A stretch of 64,000 nt of DNA from Maylandia zebra. Taxonomy: Eukaryota > Chordata > Actinopteri > Cichliformes > Cichlidae. The stretch covers positions 11,965,047-12,029,046 of the forward strand of contig NC_135179.1 of assembly GCF_041146795.1 (NCBI RefSeq), written 5' to 3'. Shown here piece after piece: positions 1 through 12,200 of the stretch. Within the stretch, counting starts at the first letter, position 1. The number at the start of each line of letters is the position of its first letter. The position numbers and the translations under genes are program-made. The notes below the pieces were generated by a model that saw only the letters and a program-made list of their open reading frames with translations, searched no databases and had not been told where the DNA came from.

Positions 1-150
1 GTTTTTCCTTCCCACTGTCGCCATGTGCTGGTCATAGGTTTGATTGTTGGGGGTTTTCACTCTATTAGAGTAGGCTCTTTACATATTAAGGGCTTTGAGG
101 CAACCGTTGTTGTGATTTGGCGCTATATGAATAAAACTGAATTGAACTGA
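1..150 (-). repeat. Interspersed SINE-like repeat, reverse orientation
   Basis: The segment carries the motif TTCCTTCCCACTGTCGCCA, then ends in TTTGGCGCTATATGAATAAA and TTGAATTGAA. It is the reverse complement of the repeat at about 25670-25815, and is probably cut by the window edge. A widespread fish repeat of this sequence is known; its class is uncertain. Confidence 0.7.
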
Positions 151-2595
151 ATGAATTTAATGTAAAGCTATATATGCACTGCGCTTATATTTTTAACTGT
201 GAAAATGTTACCTACATTGAATTTGTCTGCTATTTGAGAATAATGGACGGCTGTGTAAAGTCATTTATGACCCTGAAAATATATGTATATATATTCTGAC
301 ATTATAGGGTGGGTTGGTTGCATGTTTGAATGGACGGATGGAAGATTTTATTGTAATTTTCCACTTGCTAATCATTACATTTTGCAGTGCACCAATGGTT
401 AACAGACACAAAGATTTACTGCTGCAGAAGCTTGCATCCTCATTCTAACTGGTTTTGCATAATAATTGTATAAATTAATTACACTGATGATTTAGATATC
501 TGTCATAGATCACTGAGACAGGAGAGGCATGCTAAACACAAATACAGCCATCGAAGAAAGAAGTGTTCCTATAGAGAATGAACTAGGTTACAAGCCACAA
601 AGTTGCACAGGGTAAAAATAATCAAATTACACTTCTTTCAATGAAGTTTTGTTGCACTGTCAAAGTAACATCATATATGAGTAGTTTTCTAAACACTTAG
701 CATTAAAATAAGAATCCACTTTCTGCCATCTTTTGATGCGGCGCACATAATATCTAATACTATACAGTGTATTGGGATTATTTATTCTTCGTGCTACACG
801 AAGGAGGGACAGACACACTGAAACATATTGACTCTGCTTACTATTCAGATAAAGATCTCTGTAGTTTTCTTAACATACTTTATCCACTGAAATCAATCAT
901 AAACAAGGTATAAAACAGCACATATCTGTTGCGTCTGTTTTCAGCAACTTAAATGTCTAATCTTTTGCTCCTACTGCCTTAAGATAATCTTGATTTCATA
1001 GACAACTTTGGGCAATTCTGATGTGAAAGCATAAATTAGACCCAACATATTGAACTATTATCTCAGCCTGCCAACGGGGAAATTGATTGCAGGAGCAGAA
1101 AATAAATTTATGCAAGCAATATGTCGAAACATGTCCGCTGCGTCATTTATTTGTCTATTTATCATATGGCCGACGTTTTCTTGACACGAGGAAAGACATT
1201 GAAAACACTCCTGACAGCAGAGAATGTGCGTGAGATGAGTTAAACAGCGCACACGCGTGTATGCGTGCAGTTAGTGTGTGTATTGTGTGTGTTTGTGTGT
1301 GTTCTCTCACCCTGTGATGCCAACCTCTCCGCACCCTCCCAGCTCTGGCCAGGCACGACCCATCTGTCACATTCTTCCTTCCATCCCTTCTTCCATCCCT
1401 CCCCCATCCACCACACTCTGTCCATCCCTCCCTCTGCGTATCCATCCTCCTTTTCCATCCCCCCTGTTTCTTTATTTACCTCCATCCTTCCATCACCACC
1501 GCTCTTCTCCTACTTTATCAGTCCTCTCTGGAAAGTCCTCTGTTTTTCTCCTCAGAAGTTCCTTTTCAGTGTTTGCTCATCTCTCCTTCACTGCTTTTCT
1601 TCCACCACTCTATCTTTATTGTCTTTGTCAGCTCTCGAGTGCCTGCACAGGCTTAAACTGATTAGAAAACAAAACAAAACATGTGGCCACTCCAGCTTGT
1701 GTAGCAATAATAATAGTAATCATCAAAAGATAACACAACCAAGCCTCAGAGCTTTTTTCCATTGCAGCCCAAGGTAGTCGGGGCCAACGTGGGGCCCTGC
1801 AGGCCCATGTAGAACCCTAAGGCCCAGTGTTACTGCTCCATGCTGAACCAAAGTGATCCAATCTGGGCTAGAGAGACAGGGGTCCTGCCTAGGGAACTGG
1901 CACTGTCTGTGTATGTGTGTGTGAGTAGTGTAGCATCAGGGGTGTAGCCTGGGGTGTACTGGCATGGCTGTGCATTGGATTATTGAAGGCAGCTTGGGAC
2001 CATCTGTATGTTGGTAGGGAAGAAGTAGAGAAGGAGGAGAGGAGAACAGAAAAGAACCAAAGGAGTGAAAGTGAGCTATAAAAGAGATGTTTTCCTTCTT
2101 TGTGTATGCATCTTTGATTTGTTCTTACACTGCTTCTGTGCAAACTAATCCAACACAGGTGAATTCACCTGCCTCAGCTTCATGATCATGAATACAGAAT
2201 TTATTGTCAGGTCATCTCATTGCATAAAATAAGTGGTTTCCAAATATGAAATCAGATTTTTTTGGGAGATGGCAGCAAACTTTACTACCAGAATGCGGCT
2301 GTTGGAGTGGTGGAGAGAGGGTGATAAAAACACAGAAAGACAAAAACACATGAACATAAATGAAACACATGGTGCAAAAACATGAACTGAAAAGGATAAA
2401 ATGGGAAAAAAAAAATTTTTTTTGAAATGCAACACATGTGAGACGAATTAGGGCAAGACATGCAATTACAATGGACGGAGGGAAACAATTACAGGAAGTA
2501 AAACCAAACATGACACAAGAGATCTTCAAAGTAAAACAGGAAGTAACCAAAGGACAGTTAACTGACACTGAAAGCTGAAGGCTAACACTAAACTT
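151..2595. other. No gene recognised; low-complexity polypyrimidine stretch
   Basis: The only notable content is a TG-rich run (about 1262-1305) and a C/T-rich tract (about 1355-1640, with repeated CCATCC). The overlapping reading frames there are proline/serine-rich artefacts of that composition. Confidence 0.6.
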
Positions 2596-2885
2596 GATAA
2601 TAGAGACAAATGAATGAGGTGCAACCACAAAACTTCACAAAGACCAAAGTTGGGAAAGTGGAGCACCATGTTTTGAGAAAACCAAACGCAGCTCATCAGC
2701 ACAAACACCTCACACCTAATGTCAAACACGGTGGTAGAGGAGCAATGATTTGGGCTTGTTTTGCAGTCACAGGACCCGAGCACCTTGCAGTCAGTGAGTT
2801 AACCATGAACTCTGAATCGTATTTCAGAATCAAATATGAGGCTATCTCTCCAAAAGCTGAAGCTTGGCCAAAACTGAGGATGAGT
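2596..2885 (+). pseudogene. Tc1-like transposase fragment
   Basis: The translation contains HKHLTPNVKHGGRGAMIWAC then FAVTGPEHLAVSELTMNS. This corresponds to the central transposase block PTVKHGGGxxMxWGCF and the ATGPGHL segment after it. Both ends of the element are missing or too decayed to see. It is the same family as the copies near 6.3-6.9 and 53.3-53.9 kb. Confidence 0.75.
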
Positions 2886-3374
2886 GTGCATTATCACCAC
2901 CACTTCTCACTTCTAAGACTTTACATATTGATACTTAGGACCATAGTGGTTTTAATGTGCAGATTAGTCAAATATTGTTCAATAGGAGTCACTGGACATT
3001 GATGTCATGAATTTAGGGGCAAAAATGCTCAGCTGGTATTGTCACATTCATAGGAGGCATAACTGGGATAGCTAAAGAAGCTAAGGAAAAGACTGGTTGA
3101 AAAGGGAAATTTGCCTTTTAACGTGTGCTTTAGGATGTGAAAGGATGTACTGAAAACAAACCATGATCCCCTCCCAGACCTCAAACACTGAAGATGTGAT
3201 TCATGTGATTGTGCCATCTGCCAGCCACACTACCTCCTGACTTGGGTGTATGTATGTTTTTCTTCCTAATCATGTTGAAAATTGACCCTAAACCTTCACC
3301 GTGTGTCAGGAAGTGTCGCTAACAGTGGTGTTAACGGAACCTTCTGCATTAAAATGACCAGGAGAGATTCAAGA

Positions 3375-3515
3375 CCAAAGCTTGTCTGTGAAGGTTCTCA
3401 GTCATCCAGGTCAACGTAGTCAAAGGAGCTTGCAAAGAAAAGCGTCTGGACTTCTTTAAGTTGCTTGAAGACGTTTCACCTCTCATCTGAGAAGCTTCTT
3501 CAGACCAAAGCTTAT
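3375..3515. repeat. Fish interspersed repeat with GAAGCTTCTTC palindrome
   Basis: The segment contains GTGAAGGTTCTCAGTCATCC and GAAGACGTTTCACCTCTCAT followed by the palindromic GAGAAGCTTCTTCAG. I recognise this as a very common fish repeat, but I cannot assign its class. Confidence 0.6.
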
Positions 3516-3599
3516 ATAATTTATTGGATAGTGTAACAACATGAGGAAATAATCCACGGACTAACTTGTGTACCCCTGCAAACTATTTACAGACACTGG

Positions 3600-3780
3600 T
3601 TCACACAAAGCCTCTGTCAGTGCGCCCCAGGGCAGCTGTGGCTACAATGTAGCTTGGCATTGCCAGTGTGTGAATGTGTGTGTGAATGGGTGAATGACTG
3701 AATGTAGTGTAAAGCGCTTTGGGGTCCTTAGGGACTGAGTAAAGCGCTATACAAATACAGACCATTTACCATTTACCAAA
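3600..3780 (+). repeat. Fish retroposon 3'-tail repeat
   Basis: It contains GCGCCCCAGGGCAGCTGTGG, then TAAAGCGCTTTGGGGTCCTT and ends GCGCTATACAAATACAGACC followed by repeated CATTTACC. It resembles the 3' end of a dispersed LINE/SINE family of fish. The class is uncertain. Confidence 0.6.
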
Positions 3781-4610
3781 TGATGAGTGATGATGGGAAC
3801 AAGTATGCAAAGAAATGTCGCATGCAACCTGATCACTAAATTTGTCTTGGACCGCAGTTTTTACTTCCCCAGTTTAGATTCCAGTGTGTTTTATGAAAAG
3901 CAGCACAAGACCAGTGAGTGTTGTGTCACTAAAAATTAAGTTGGTAGTCCTCTTGACTTTTTATAAAAACAAAAAACAAAAACAACAACTGGCAGCTCAA
4001 TCAGAGATCAGTAGTATTAAAGAATATTTTTGAGGTTACAGCAGAGAAGGATTTTGGCAGTTTGATGCGTGATACATCTTCATAAGATCCCCTGGAGTCC
4101 AGATGCTGGTTGTAGTGGAGTAAAGCCAGCATGTGGTTGATGGAAACCTTGAGTTCGGGACTTCTGGAGACTGACAGAATTGCAATCATATCCAAAGAAA
4201 AGCATCCAAAGACTGATTGGCTTGAGGGAAGGGGCTGAAAAGATCATCAATCCAGTATGGTGATGTCTGGTAAATGGAAATGTGAGGAAATAAACAGAAC
4301 AAGAGAAAGTAGTAAATACTCAAAAATAAAAGGAGGAACTATGTTCCTTCGATAAGGACACAGCACTTACTGTGCTGTGATTTATTCACGGCTGTTTCTG
4401 GATGCAGGTCAGTATCAGTCCAAATGCCATCGATGTATCACTTTTTCAGTGAGTGGACAAAGCAAACACGCTTTAAAAAAGTCCAAAAATAACTCACTTT
4501 GGAAAGATTTTATTTCTATAAAACACCTCAAAGCTCGAGCTCTGTATGTTGTGCACAGGAAACATTTTGGATGAGTAAACGTGCAGATCAACATTAAAGA
4601 ACCAAACAGC

Positions 4611-4632
4611 TGTGTGTGTGTGTGTGTGTGTC
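4611..4632 (+). repeat. (TG)n microsatellite
   Basis: An uninterrupted TG run of about 11 units, facing the CA tract 120 bases downstream. Confidence 0.9.
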
Positions 4633-4748
4633 TGTGTGCGTCAACGTGACATGTAAGGTTGTGTGTGTTCATATAGTGGGCTTTCCAGAAGGTCTTCACA
4701 AGAAGGCAGACAGGCTGGCAAGCAGCTGTGGTTGTAACTCTCTTTTTT

Positions 4749-4751
<3 letters not shown>

Positions 4752-4814
<63 letters not shown>
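4752..4814 (+). repeat. (CA)n microsatellite, about 31 units
   Basis: A pure CA tract. Valine/cysteine-repeat or threonine/histidine-repeat reading frames over it are artefacts. Confidence 0.97.
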
Positions 4815-4817
<3 letters not shown>

Positions 4818-5232
4818 TGCACACACAAAACACAAGCTGTTGTTGCTTAACGACTGGGCTGCTCCGGAGCACATCTGCACTCTGCATTATCATTAGCTCT
4901 CTCCCGCATCCCCAGGATCGCTGACAAAGTGAACAATACCGACAATCACCCCCATCAGCTGCGGCCATATGGGCGCCATCCATAGCCGTAGTCCCCCACC
5001 TCCCCCGCCCCCCTGGCTGGCTAGGTGGATGGAATGGGTGAGGAGCAGAGTTGTTGGTGGTGGTGGTTGTAGGGAGTGGGGGGCATGGCAGCAATTGTAC
5101 CAGCATCTGTTTGGCACCCTCTTGCTCACACTGCCACTTTTGAAGATGAGTCGGCTGAGCGTGCGATGAAGAAAGTTTCTTTTTTCTGCAGTCCTGATGT
5201 GAGCGTGTTGTCCTCTTTTTCCCTAATTATCT

Positions 5233-5250
5233 CCCCCCCCCCCCCCCCCC
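5233..5250 (+). repeat. Poly(C) tract
   Basis: A run of 18 consecutive C within a polypyrimidine-rich stretch (about 5215-5400). Confidence 0.9.
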
Positions 5251-6239
5251 ACCCATCTCATTTGTTCCTCCTCCTTTGCAGCCTTCCTCGGTTTCTCCCC
5301 TCTCTCACCTTCTCATTTTCCTCCCCTGGACAGTTAAATGTATTGCCAGGTACGCTCCTGTCTGCTGCATCTTGTAATTTCCACCACCTTAATCCTCCAT
5401 CCTAATGGGCTGGGAGGAGGAGGAGGAGAAGGGGAACGAGATATATGTGTGTGTGTTTGTAGTGGGGGAGTCGGCCCAGATGGCACAACAAGGTGCGCTC
5501 CACCACTCTTCTGCTAGATCCCCAAATCTCTCCCTTCCTGTGGCCCTCTCTCTGTCTTCCCCTCCTCTTGTCTTTTCTCCCTCCTGGACTTTGAACCCAG
5601 CTGGCGGAGGTGTTTTTTCTGGGATCAGCAGCAGAATCCTTCACTGCTGTTCTAATTATCTTTCAACTCCAAACCCCAACTGTATATCATTCTTTTATAT
5701 CCACATTCCTCTCTAACTCCTCTTTCTCCCTCTCTCTGGGATCACAAGCAGAAGCTTCAGTCAGTGTTTAGAGATTTTTGGAAAAGCACAACATTTCGCC
5801 GCCCATGTGTCACCTTGTGATTAGCATTTGTTGATGTAGAGTTTTACTCCATCACTTTATCTGCCTTTGTTTCTGTATAAAACATGGAAAAGGTTGAGCA
5901 GCAGTGGTTTTTCTTCTCTGAACGTCTGCTCGGCGGTTCCTTATAGGAGGAGGAATTATTTGGCTACTGTGCAGGATCAAAGGGGATCATAAATTCACTT
6001 TGACTGGATGCAGAAAAGGTAAGAATGTGCCCAAAAGCTTGCATATTATTTCAATATTTACACAGTGATATAGGTGGAATTTTTTTTTCTTAATCTGAAG
6101 CTCAGTGTTTGATACTGTAACTGTAAACTCAGCACGGCATAAAATCACTTAATGAATTTGATCTGACAATAATTTACCCAAACAGCAATCTTTATTTGGA
6201 GACACATTTTAGGGTCCTGATTTGTGAACAGTCACAAAA

Positions 6240-6890
6240 AAGATTTTCACAAGATGCCATGAAGTAAAAGGTAAGTACACGACATGAGTCAACAGCTTGT
6301 AGAACCACTTTTAGCAGCAATAACTTCCACTGTTTACTATATGACTTTATCAGTGTCTGACATCATTGCAGAGACATTTTTTCCCACATTTCTCTATAAC
6401 GTTGCTTCAGTTGATTGAGATTTGTGGCCTCTCTTAGGGTCCTGCTGCAGCATTTCAATCAAGTCTGAAGTCTTCACTTTGACTGGGTCATTGCAACACC
6501 TTCATTCTTTTCTTTTGCTGCTGCGCTTGGGATCATTGTCCTATTGCATGACCCGTTTTTGGCCAAGCTTTAGCTGTCAGGCAGATGGTCTCATGTTTGA
6601 TTCTAGAATTCATTATTAGAGAGATGATTTCATGGTCGACTCAATGACTGCAAGATGTCCAGATCCTGTGGCTACAAAACAAGCCAAAATCATTACACCC
6701 CCCCATCACCGTGCTTGACAGTTGCACTGAGACCTTTGAACTGACATGCTGCGTTTGGTTTTTAACACACCTGCTGCTGTATATCATGACCAAACACTTC
6801 CACTTTGGTCTACATTGTTCCAGCAGTCTCGTTGTTTGTTCAGATGCAACTTTGCAAACAATGTTCCTTTTGGAGAAAAGATTTCCCTTT
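6240..6890 (-). pseudogene. Tc1-like transposon remnant with decayed transposase
   Basis: Read on the minus strand, the segment translates to SEQTTRLLEQC, PKWKCLVMIYSSRCVKN and related pieces matching the catalytic half of a Tc1 transposase, broken by several stops. On the plus strand it holds GTAGAACCACTTTTAGCAGC, the usual sequence near the 3' end of this family. Ends are not resolved. Confidence 0.75.
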
Positions 6891-7601
6891 TCCACTAGTG
6901 CCTACTCAGCTCAGCTCGACTCGACTCAATTTGGTTTTTATGGTAAAATACACAATATATACACAAAGACGTGAGCAAACTATGATAACACAAGGGAAGA
7001 AATAGGCATACTTTATCTAAAACATGCTATGTCCAAGCATCCACTTACCATTTTTCCCTGGCTTTCAACAGCAGGCAACTTTTCCACCAGGTCCCTCTTG
7101 GCCTTTAGGGACATACTGTATGTACCTTAAGAGGGCACATAACAGGAAGTAGTTAAATTCAAACACCTTTGGACTCCTGGAAATACTCTGTTTGGTTGAG
7201 GTGAGACAGCCTTCTATATAAAGCAGTTTGCCCACTTCCCAGTGGTGAACGCGCCCGAACATTAGCTGCTGTGTTCACACTTCGGGAAAAACTGGACAAC
7301 ACATAGGATATTTAGAGGGGAGCTCAGTCGTTAAAGACTGTCCATTGTTTGATCTGATTGCTTCTCACATTTTTGTTCTCATATGCACCTCTGTGAGGCA
7401 GAAAAATTCAGGGCTGCGTTGCATGAAATAGCACAGGTAAGATGAAAGCAGACTGAGAATAGCTTTATAAGTAAAAATATACCAGCGGCTGAGCCCACGG
7501 GAGGACCATCTGACCTGAGAATACAACATGCAATGTAGGCGAAGACTGAGGTTTACTATGAATATCACTGACCCATGGTATAGAGTAACCATGCAGTAAA
7601 G

Positions 7602-7603
<2 letters not shown>

Positions 7604-7684
<81 letters not shown>
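7604..7684 (+). repeat. (CA)n microsatellite, about 40 units
   Basis: A pure CA tract of 81 bases and the longest in the window. Confidence 0.97.
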
Positions 7685-7689
<5 letters not shown>

Positions 7690-8930
7690 CAGCTGATCTT
7701 TGCAGGGGTGCACATCACTGGATGAACAGTTTTATTTGCCATGTGTGGCTGCTACCAGGCTTTTATTCTGCTGAGTCAAAACAGGAAAAATCAGCCCCCA
7801 GTCACTGCCCATCCAGGTGTGTATACATGAAAAGGAGGGGCTCACATTCAACGCACAATGACTGTGTTTGTGTGAGCACACTCTCAGAAAATAAAGTACC
7901 TGATTGTACCTTTAGGGGCACAATGACTTCTTACTAGGACAATAACTGCCCTAGACAAAGCATACTTATTTGGCTCTTTATGGTTTATGTCACATGAAGA
8001 CCTGCTGTCAGCCTCTAAGATGATACAAAAACTGACCTTTAAAAAACATAAAAGTGCAACACATTAATTCATGTTTATTGATTTGCACACATTGAAACTG
8101 AGTGACATTTAGAGAACATTTTTCTGGTTTTACCAACTCAAAGCTTTTTCTAGCTCTCTCATATCGTACACCTGCACTTTTAGGCAAAATCAAATGAATT
8201 AATCCAGTGGGGCTTTTTGTCTGTTGCTTTTAGGAAAATGTGAGAAGAGATTAATCTTATTGTTCTAACTTTTATTCATCTTAAATGCAGTTCTGACTCC
8301 CTTTCATTCTTATTCTCAAATTGTGGGCTGTGATAATGTTTTGTCTTTTGGAGTTAGGCATGCCAGAGGAAAGCCACTAAATTTACCTAATGTCCACAAA
8401 GGCCCCAGCGAAGAGTTAAACCACCGTGCATTAGATTAAATTAAACATTTCAGGTTGTATTAAAGGCTTTTATCTGAATACAAAGGTAAGGAAACAGCAA
8501 AACTTTATAATCTAAGAATAAAATGAGCATACATCCTAATATTGCACTTTGAAATCTAGAAGAAATGGTGCAAATATGCACATTTCTGACACATAACTGC
8601 TTTGCGTAGATTGTACCTGTTGGAGTTTTACTGTACTCCTGTTTATGGGCGTGTGTGTCATTTCATGCGCATACCCCACTCTTCTTCAATTCCTCTTTGC
8701 CCATAGAGAACAAGCGCCTCCTGGGCAAATATTTAAAGTCAAAACAGGCTGGGCCCATAAAAAGCTGAGAGGTGGTGGTGGTGTGGATACATCTGTCGGA
8801 GGGGGAGAGATGAGAGGGGAGAGCTGGGTGGAGAAGCGGGGTGGCAGCAGCTGCCGAAACGAGTCTGGACACTGCTGACGCCAACACCTGTCCATACTGG
8901 GGACACGCGGCTAGCAAATGTCCAACCACA
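7690..8930. other. No gene recognised
   Basis: Ordinary unique-looking sequence. A GC-richer block at about 8740-8930 leads into the CA tract at 8937. Short frames only. Confidence 0.5.
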
Positions 8931-8933
8931 GCC

Positions 8934-8936
<3 letters not shown>

Positions 8937-9014
<78 letters not shown>
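8937..9014 (+). repeat. (CA)n microsatellite, 39 units
   Basis: A pure CA tract, followed 170 bases later by a TG/CG-rich stretch (9180-9253). Confidence 0.97.
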
Positions 9015-9016
<2 letters not shown>

Positions 9017-9179
9017 TTTATCACAAACTGTGGAATAAGCTGTGTGACACACAAACACACATACATAAAAGAGACACATACACAACCAAGACACACAGAA
9101 AACACACCTAATCCAACCCTTTGTAGCGCACCACAACCCTTTCCTCTGGCTGACCCCCATCTGCTGCATCCCGAGGGAG

Positions 9180-9253
9180 CGTGTGAGTGTGTGTGTATCT
9201 CTCTGTGCGCGCGCGTGTGTGGATGTGCTTGCATGTGTGTGTATGTGTGTGTA
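9180..9253 (+). repeat. TG/CG-rich alternating purine-pyrimidine tract
   Basis: Includes GTGCGCGCGCGTGTGTGG and several TGTGTGTG runs. Alternating sequence of this kind can adopt Z-DNA. Confidence 0.8.
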
Positions 9254-9254
9254 A

Positions 9255-12200
9255 GGGTAGGAGGTCAGGGGAGGGGACAGGCAGGCGTTGGCCCCGGCTG
9301 CCCATTGATCAACAGCTGCTAGGCTTCTCATGCTGGGCTGGACGGCTGGGAAGGCGACAGCAGCTGGGCTGGAGAGAAGGTAAAAGCTCAGGGCCAGAAG
9401 CTGGGACCCTGAGGTTGGAGTCGAGGTCGGGGCTAGGGGGTTGAAGCTTACAGGCTGGAAGTGGGAACAGAGTTGAAGCTGGGGGCACATTAAAGGCCAG
9501 ACAGGAGTGAGTTTTCAGCTGAGGGGAGGGGATCAGTAGGGGTAACAGGCTAGGGACAGAGCTGCCAGAGATGAGCAGCGAGCCCCTTGGACAGCAGCCA
9601 GATGCTGAGCAGGGGATGGATGCCAGAAAGAAACAATGAGGTTGGATCAAGTAGAGTTTGAGCCGGGGTGCGCTTGAAACAAACTATGCAGTCCACTTCT
9701 GAATCTAAAAGAAAACCCGCTGGCTTACTAAAAGTAGGTGAAACATAAATGCGGTTTACTGACAGTCACTCCTCAGATTTGCTTACCACATTGTGAAATA
9801 AAAGAAGAGCGTGAGATCTGGAGAAGCTACAAATCCAGCCTACCGTCACACCTCCACACACCTGACCAATCACGGAGTGAGGCGTGCATGAATGCAGCAT
9901 TGTCTGGTTTCTGAAAGTTAGACAAACTCTTGGCGTCTATGAAGAAGCAAAAAAAACCATTCTGCAGTACAAAACATGGGCAAACATCTAGAATAAGACA
10001 ACAAAACTAAAGCATTAACATAACCTATGTGTTATAGTACAAATGAAACAGGACATTAGTGTGTTTTTGATTGTCGTCGTGAGCAAATGAAATAAACCAA
10101 ACTTCAAACTCAGATGAAGTTTGTTGATTTTTTATAGACTGAGTGAATAATTAGGGGATAGAGCAAAAAATATGGATAAAATGAAGACATCCAAGTTAAA
10201 GAGATCCCCGCATGCATGCAATAGGATAATAAGAACAATCAGAACTTTTTTCCCTCTGAAAATTAAAGGGCAGCTCTTGTGCTCTTCACCTGCCTGTTTT
10301 TGAATAGAAGCATACAGTTGATCTGGTCTTGCTACTTTGTTTAGGTGAATAAGGAAAAAGCAAGATGTTACAGATATGTAAGAGACATGAAGAAAAAGCA
10401 GACACCCTTGAAGTTTGCACCGCAACTGCTCGAGATTGTTATTCGGAAACCGTAAACTGAGGGCTGGTGTGTGCTGGGGGCGGTTGAGAGGCTGAACAGG
10501 AGCTGATATAAGAGCTGACAGCTGTTAGCAGCGCCGGTCGTCACACATCTGCTGTGATCGGGCTGTTTTACAGAGCGGCCACAGTTCAGGAGCTGAGAGG
10601 GGAGGGAGGGGCTGGAAAACAGGAGGAGAGAAAAACTGAAGCAGGTGAAGGAGGGTCAAAGAAGCTGGTGAATAAAAACAACTTTACAGGCTTTTTACAG
10701 CCACGCATTCCTCAGAGGGGTCAGAGTCACGGGTGGAGGGTCATTGGGTTGCTCAAGAAGTGGTGCAGAGCGATCAAATAAATGGTAGCGCTTGATAAAA
10801 TGAAAAGGCAAATAAAAGACTGTGTGCTGGATTTCGTAGATAAATGAATAATAACCTACAAACTTCAGATAGAAGACCTGACATCAGCATGACTTTACCC
10901 ATGCGTGGTTGATATTACATTCTCAAAGACAAAACTCCCAGAAAAGAACAAAATGTTTTTATTCATCTTTAATTTTTAACTTATTTTGGGGGTCAAAAGT
11001 CCCTTTAAAATGTGGGAATGCATTAAAATGCGGTCAGCTCGGCCTGAACAAAAGCACACGTGTGACCTAAACGCCACTATAGCTGTTGACCTTTGCACAC
11101 ACGTCAGACCACCTTAAGAGATAGCACGAGCTGTGGGCAAACACCATCAGGCAAGCGTACGTTTCCACCTTACACCTCAGCAATATATCACATCTGTTAC
11201 TTAAAGAGATAGTTTGTGGCGTTAGGAATCTTTTTGAGTTAGAAGATAAATGCAAGATCTGCAAGACTGTATATAAAAGATGTATATAGCACCTGACTCT
11301 GAAAAGCAATGATAACTGAGAAGCTTCTTAAACTTCTTTTCTTTTTAGCAGCCACTAGGGGAGCAAGTTGTCTGCTTCTAAAAACGAGCACAGTTGACCT
11401 CTGTAACCTCCTTAAATACTTTCCTGATGGCTTTATGGTCTTAGAACATTAGGAACATTAACTTTATTTACTCAATTCTGGTCACACTGAGAACCAAAGA
11501 GGAGGCGAAAGCAGCGAGCTTTAAGGTTCTAAGTGAGATCTGCACCTCGTTCATCACAACCACTTTCAAAACACCAGCTTAGCAACGGCTGAAATGATGA
11601 GCATGGTGCATTTTCAGATCTCAGTCTATGGCTGCAAACTTTAGAACAATAAGTTATTGCAGCCTGTACAAATATAACCAGCACCTTTTAGGTTAATTAA
11701 CACGGTTATTTTTACCTTAACAGGAGCTCAAGTGTAAAAATGACAATTTTTTTTTGCAGGGTTTTTCAGGGTTAGGTGCCAGTGCGGGCCAGCTGTTTCT
11801 TATGTTTCAAGCCTTTCATATAAAGCTTAAGCTCACTTTCTCCAAATTCAGTGTTGGATTAATACTTCTAAAAAAGTGCTGTAGATGCAAGAAAGTGAAT
11901 ATGTGTACTTACTGAACTATTCCTTTAACTATAAGAGATGATAGAAAAAATTTACTTCCTCCTCTGTATGCTAGGTGTTAAAAAGAAATAACTTATTTAC
12001 TTAACTGTGTCAGTTTTCCAATTTTTTTTAATTGAAAACAAAATAATATATTTAAGATAATTTTAAGACAATTTTCTTTTTTGAGTTTGTTAAATCTCAG
12101 TTCAGAGTTCCAGAAAGGTTACAGCCAGTTGACATTTTTATTTCTTTAAATGAATAAATCGTATGCGCAAGGTGAAGCAAGCTGCTTGCAGAGAGGAGCC

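Noticed and set aside
1265..1777. 170-codon plus-strand frame rich in Pro, Ser and His
   Set aside because: It overlies a C/T-rich low-complexity tract, has an overlapping frame of the same character, and resembles no protein.
7365..7742. Long minus-strand frame rich in alternating Cys-Val
   Set aside because: It is a translation of the CA microsatellite; the same artefact occurs at 4616-5106, 8739-9490 and 19224-19456.
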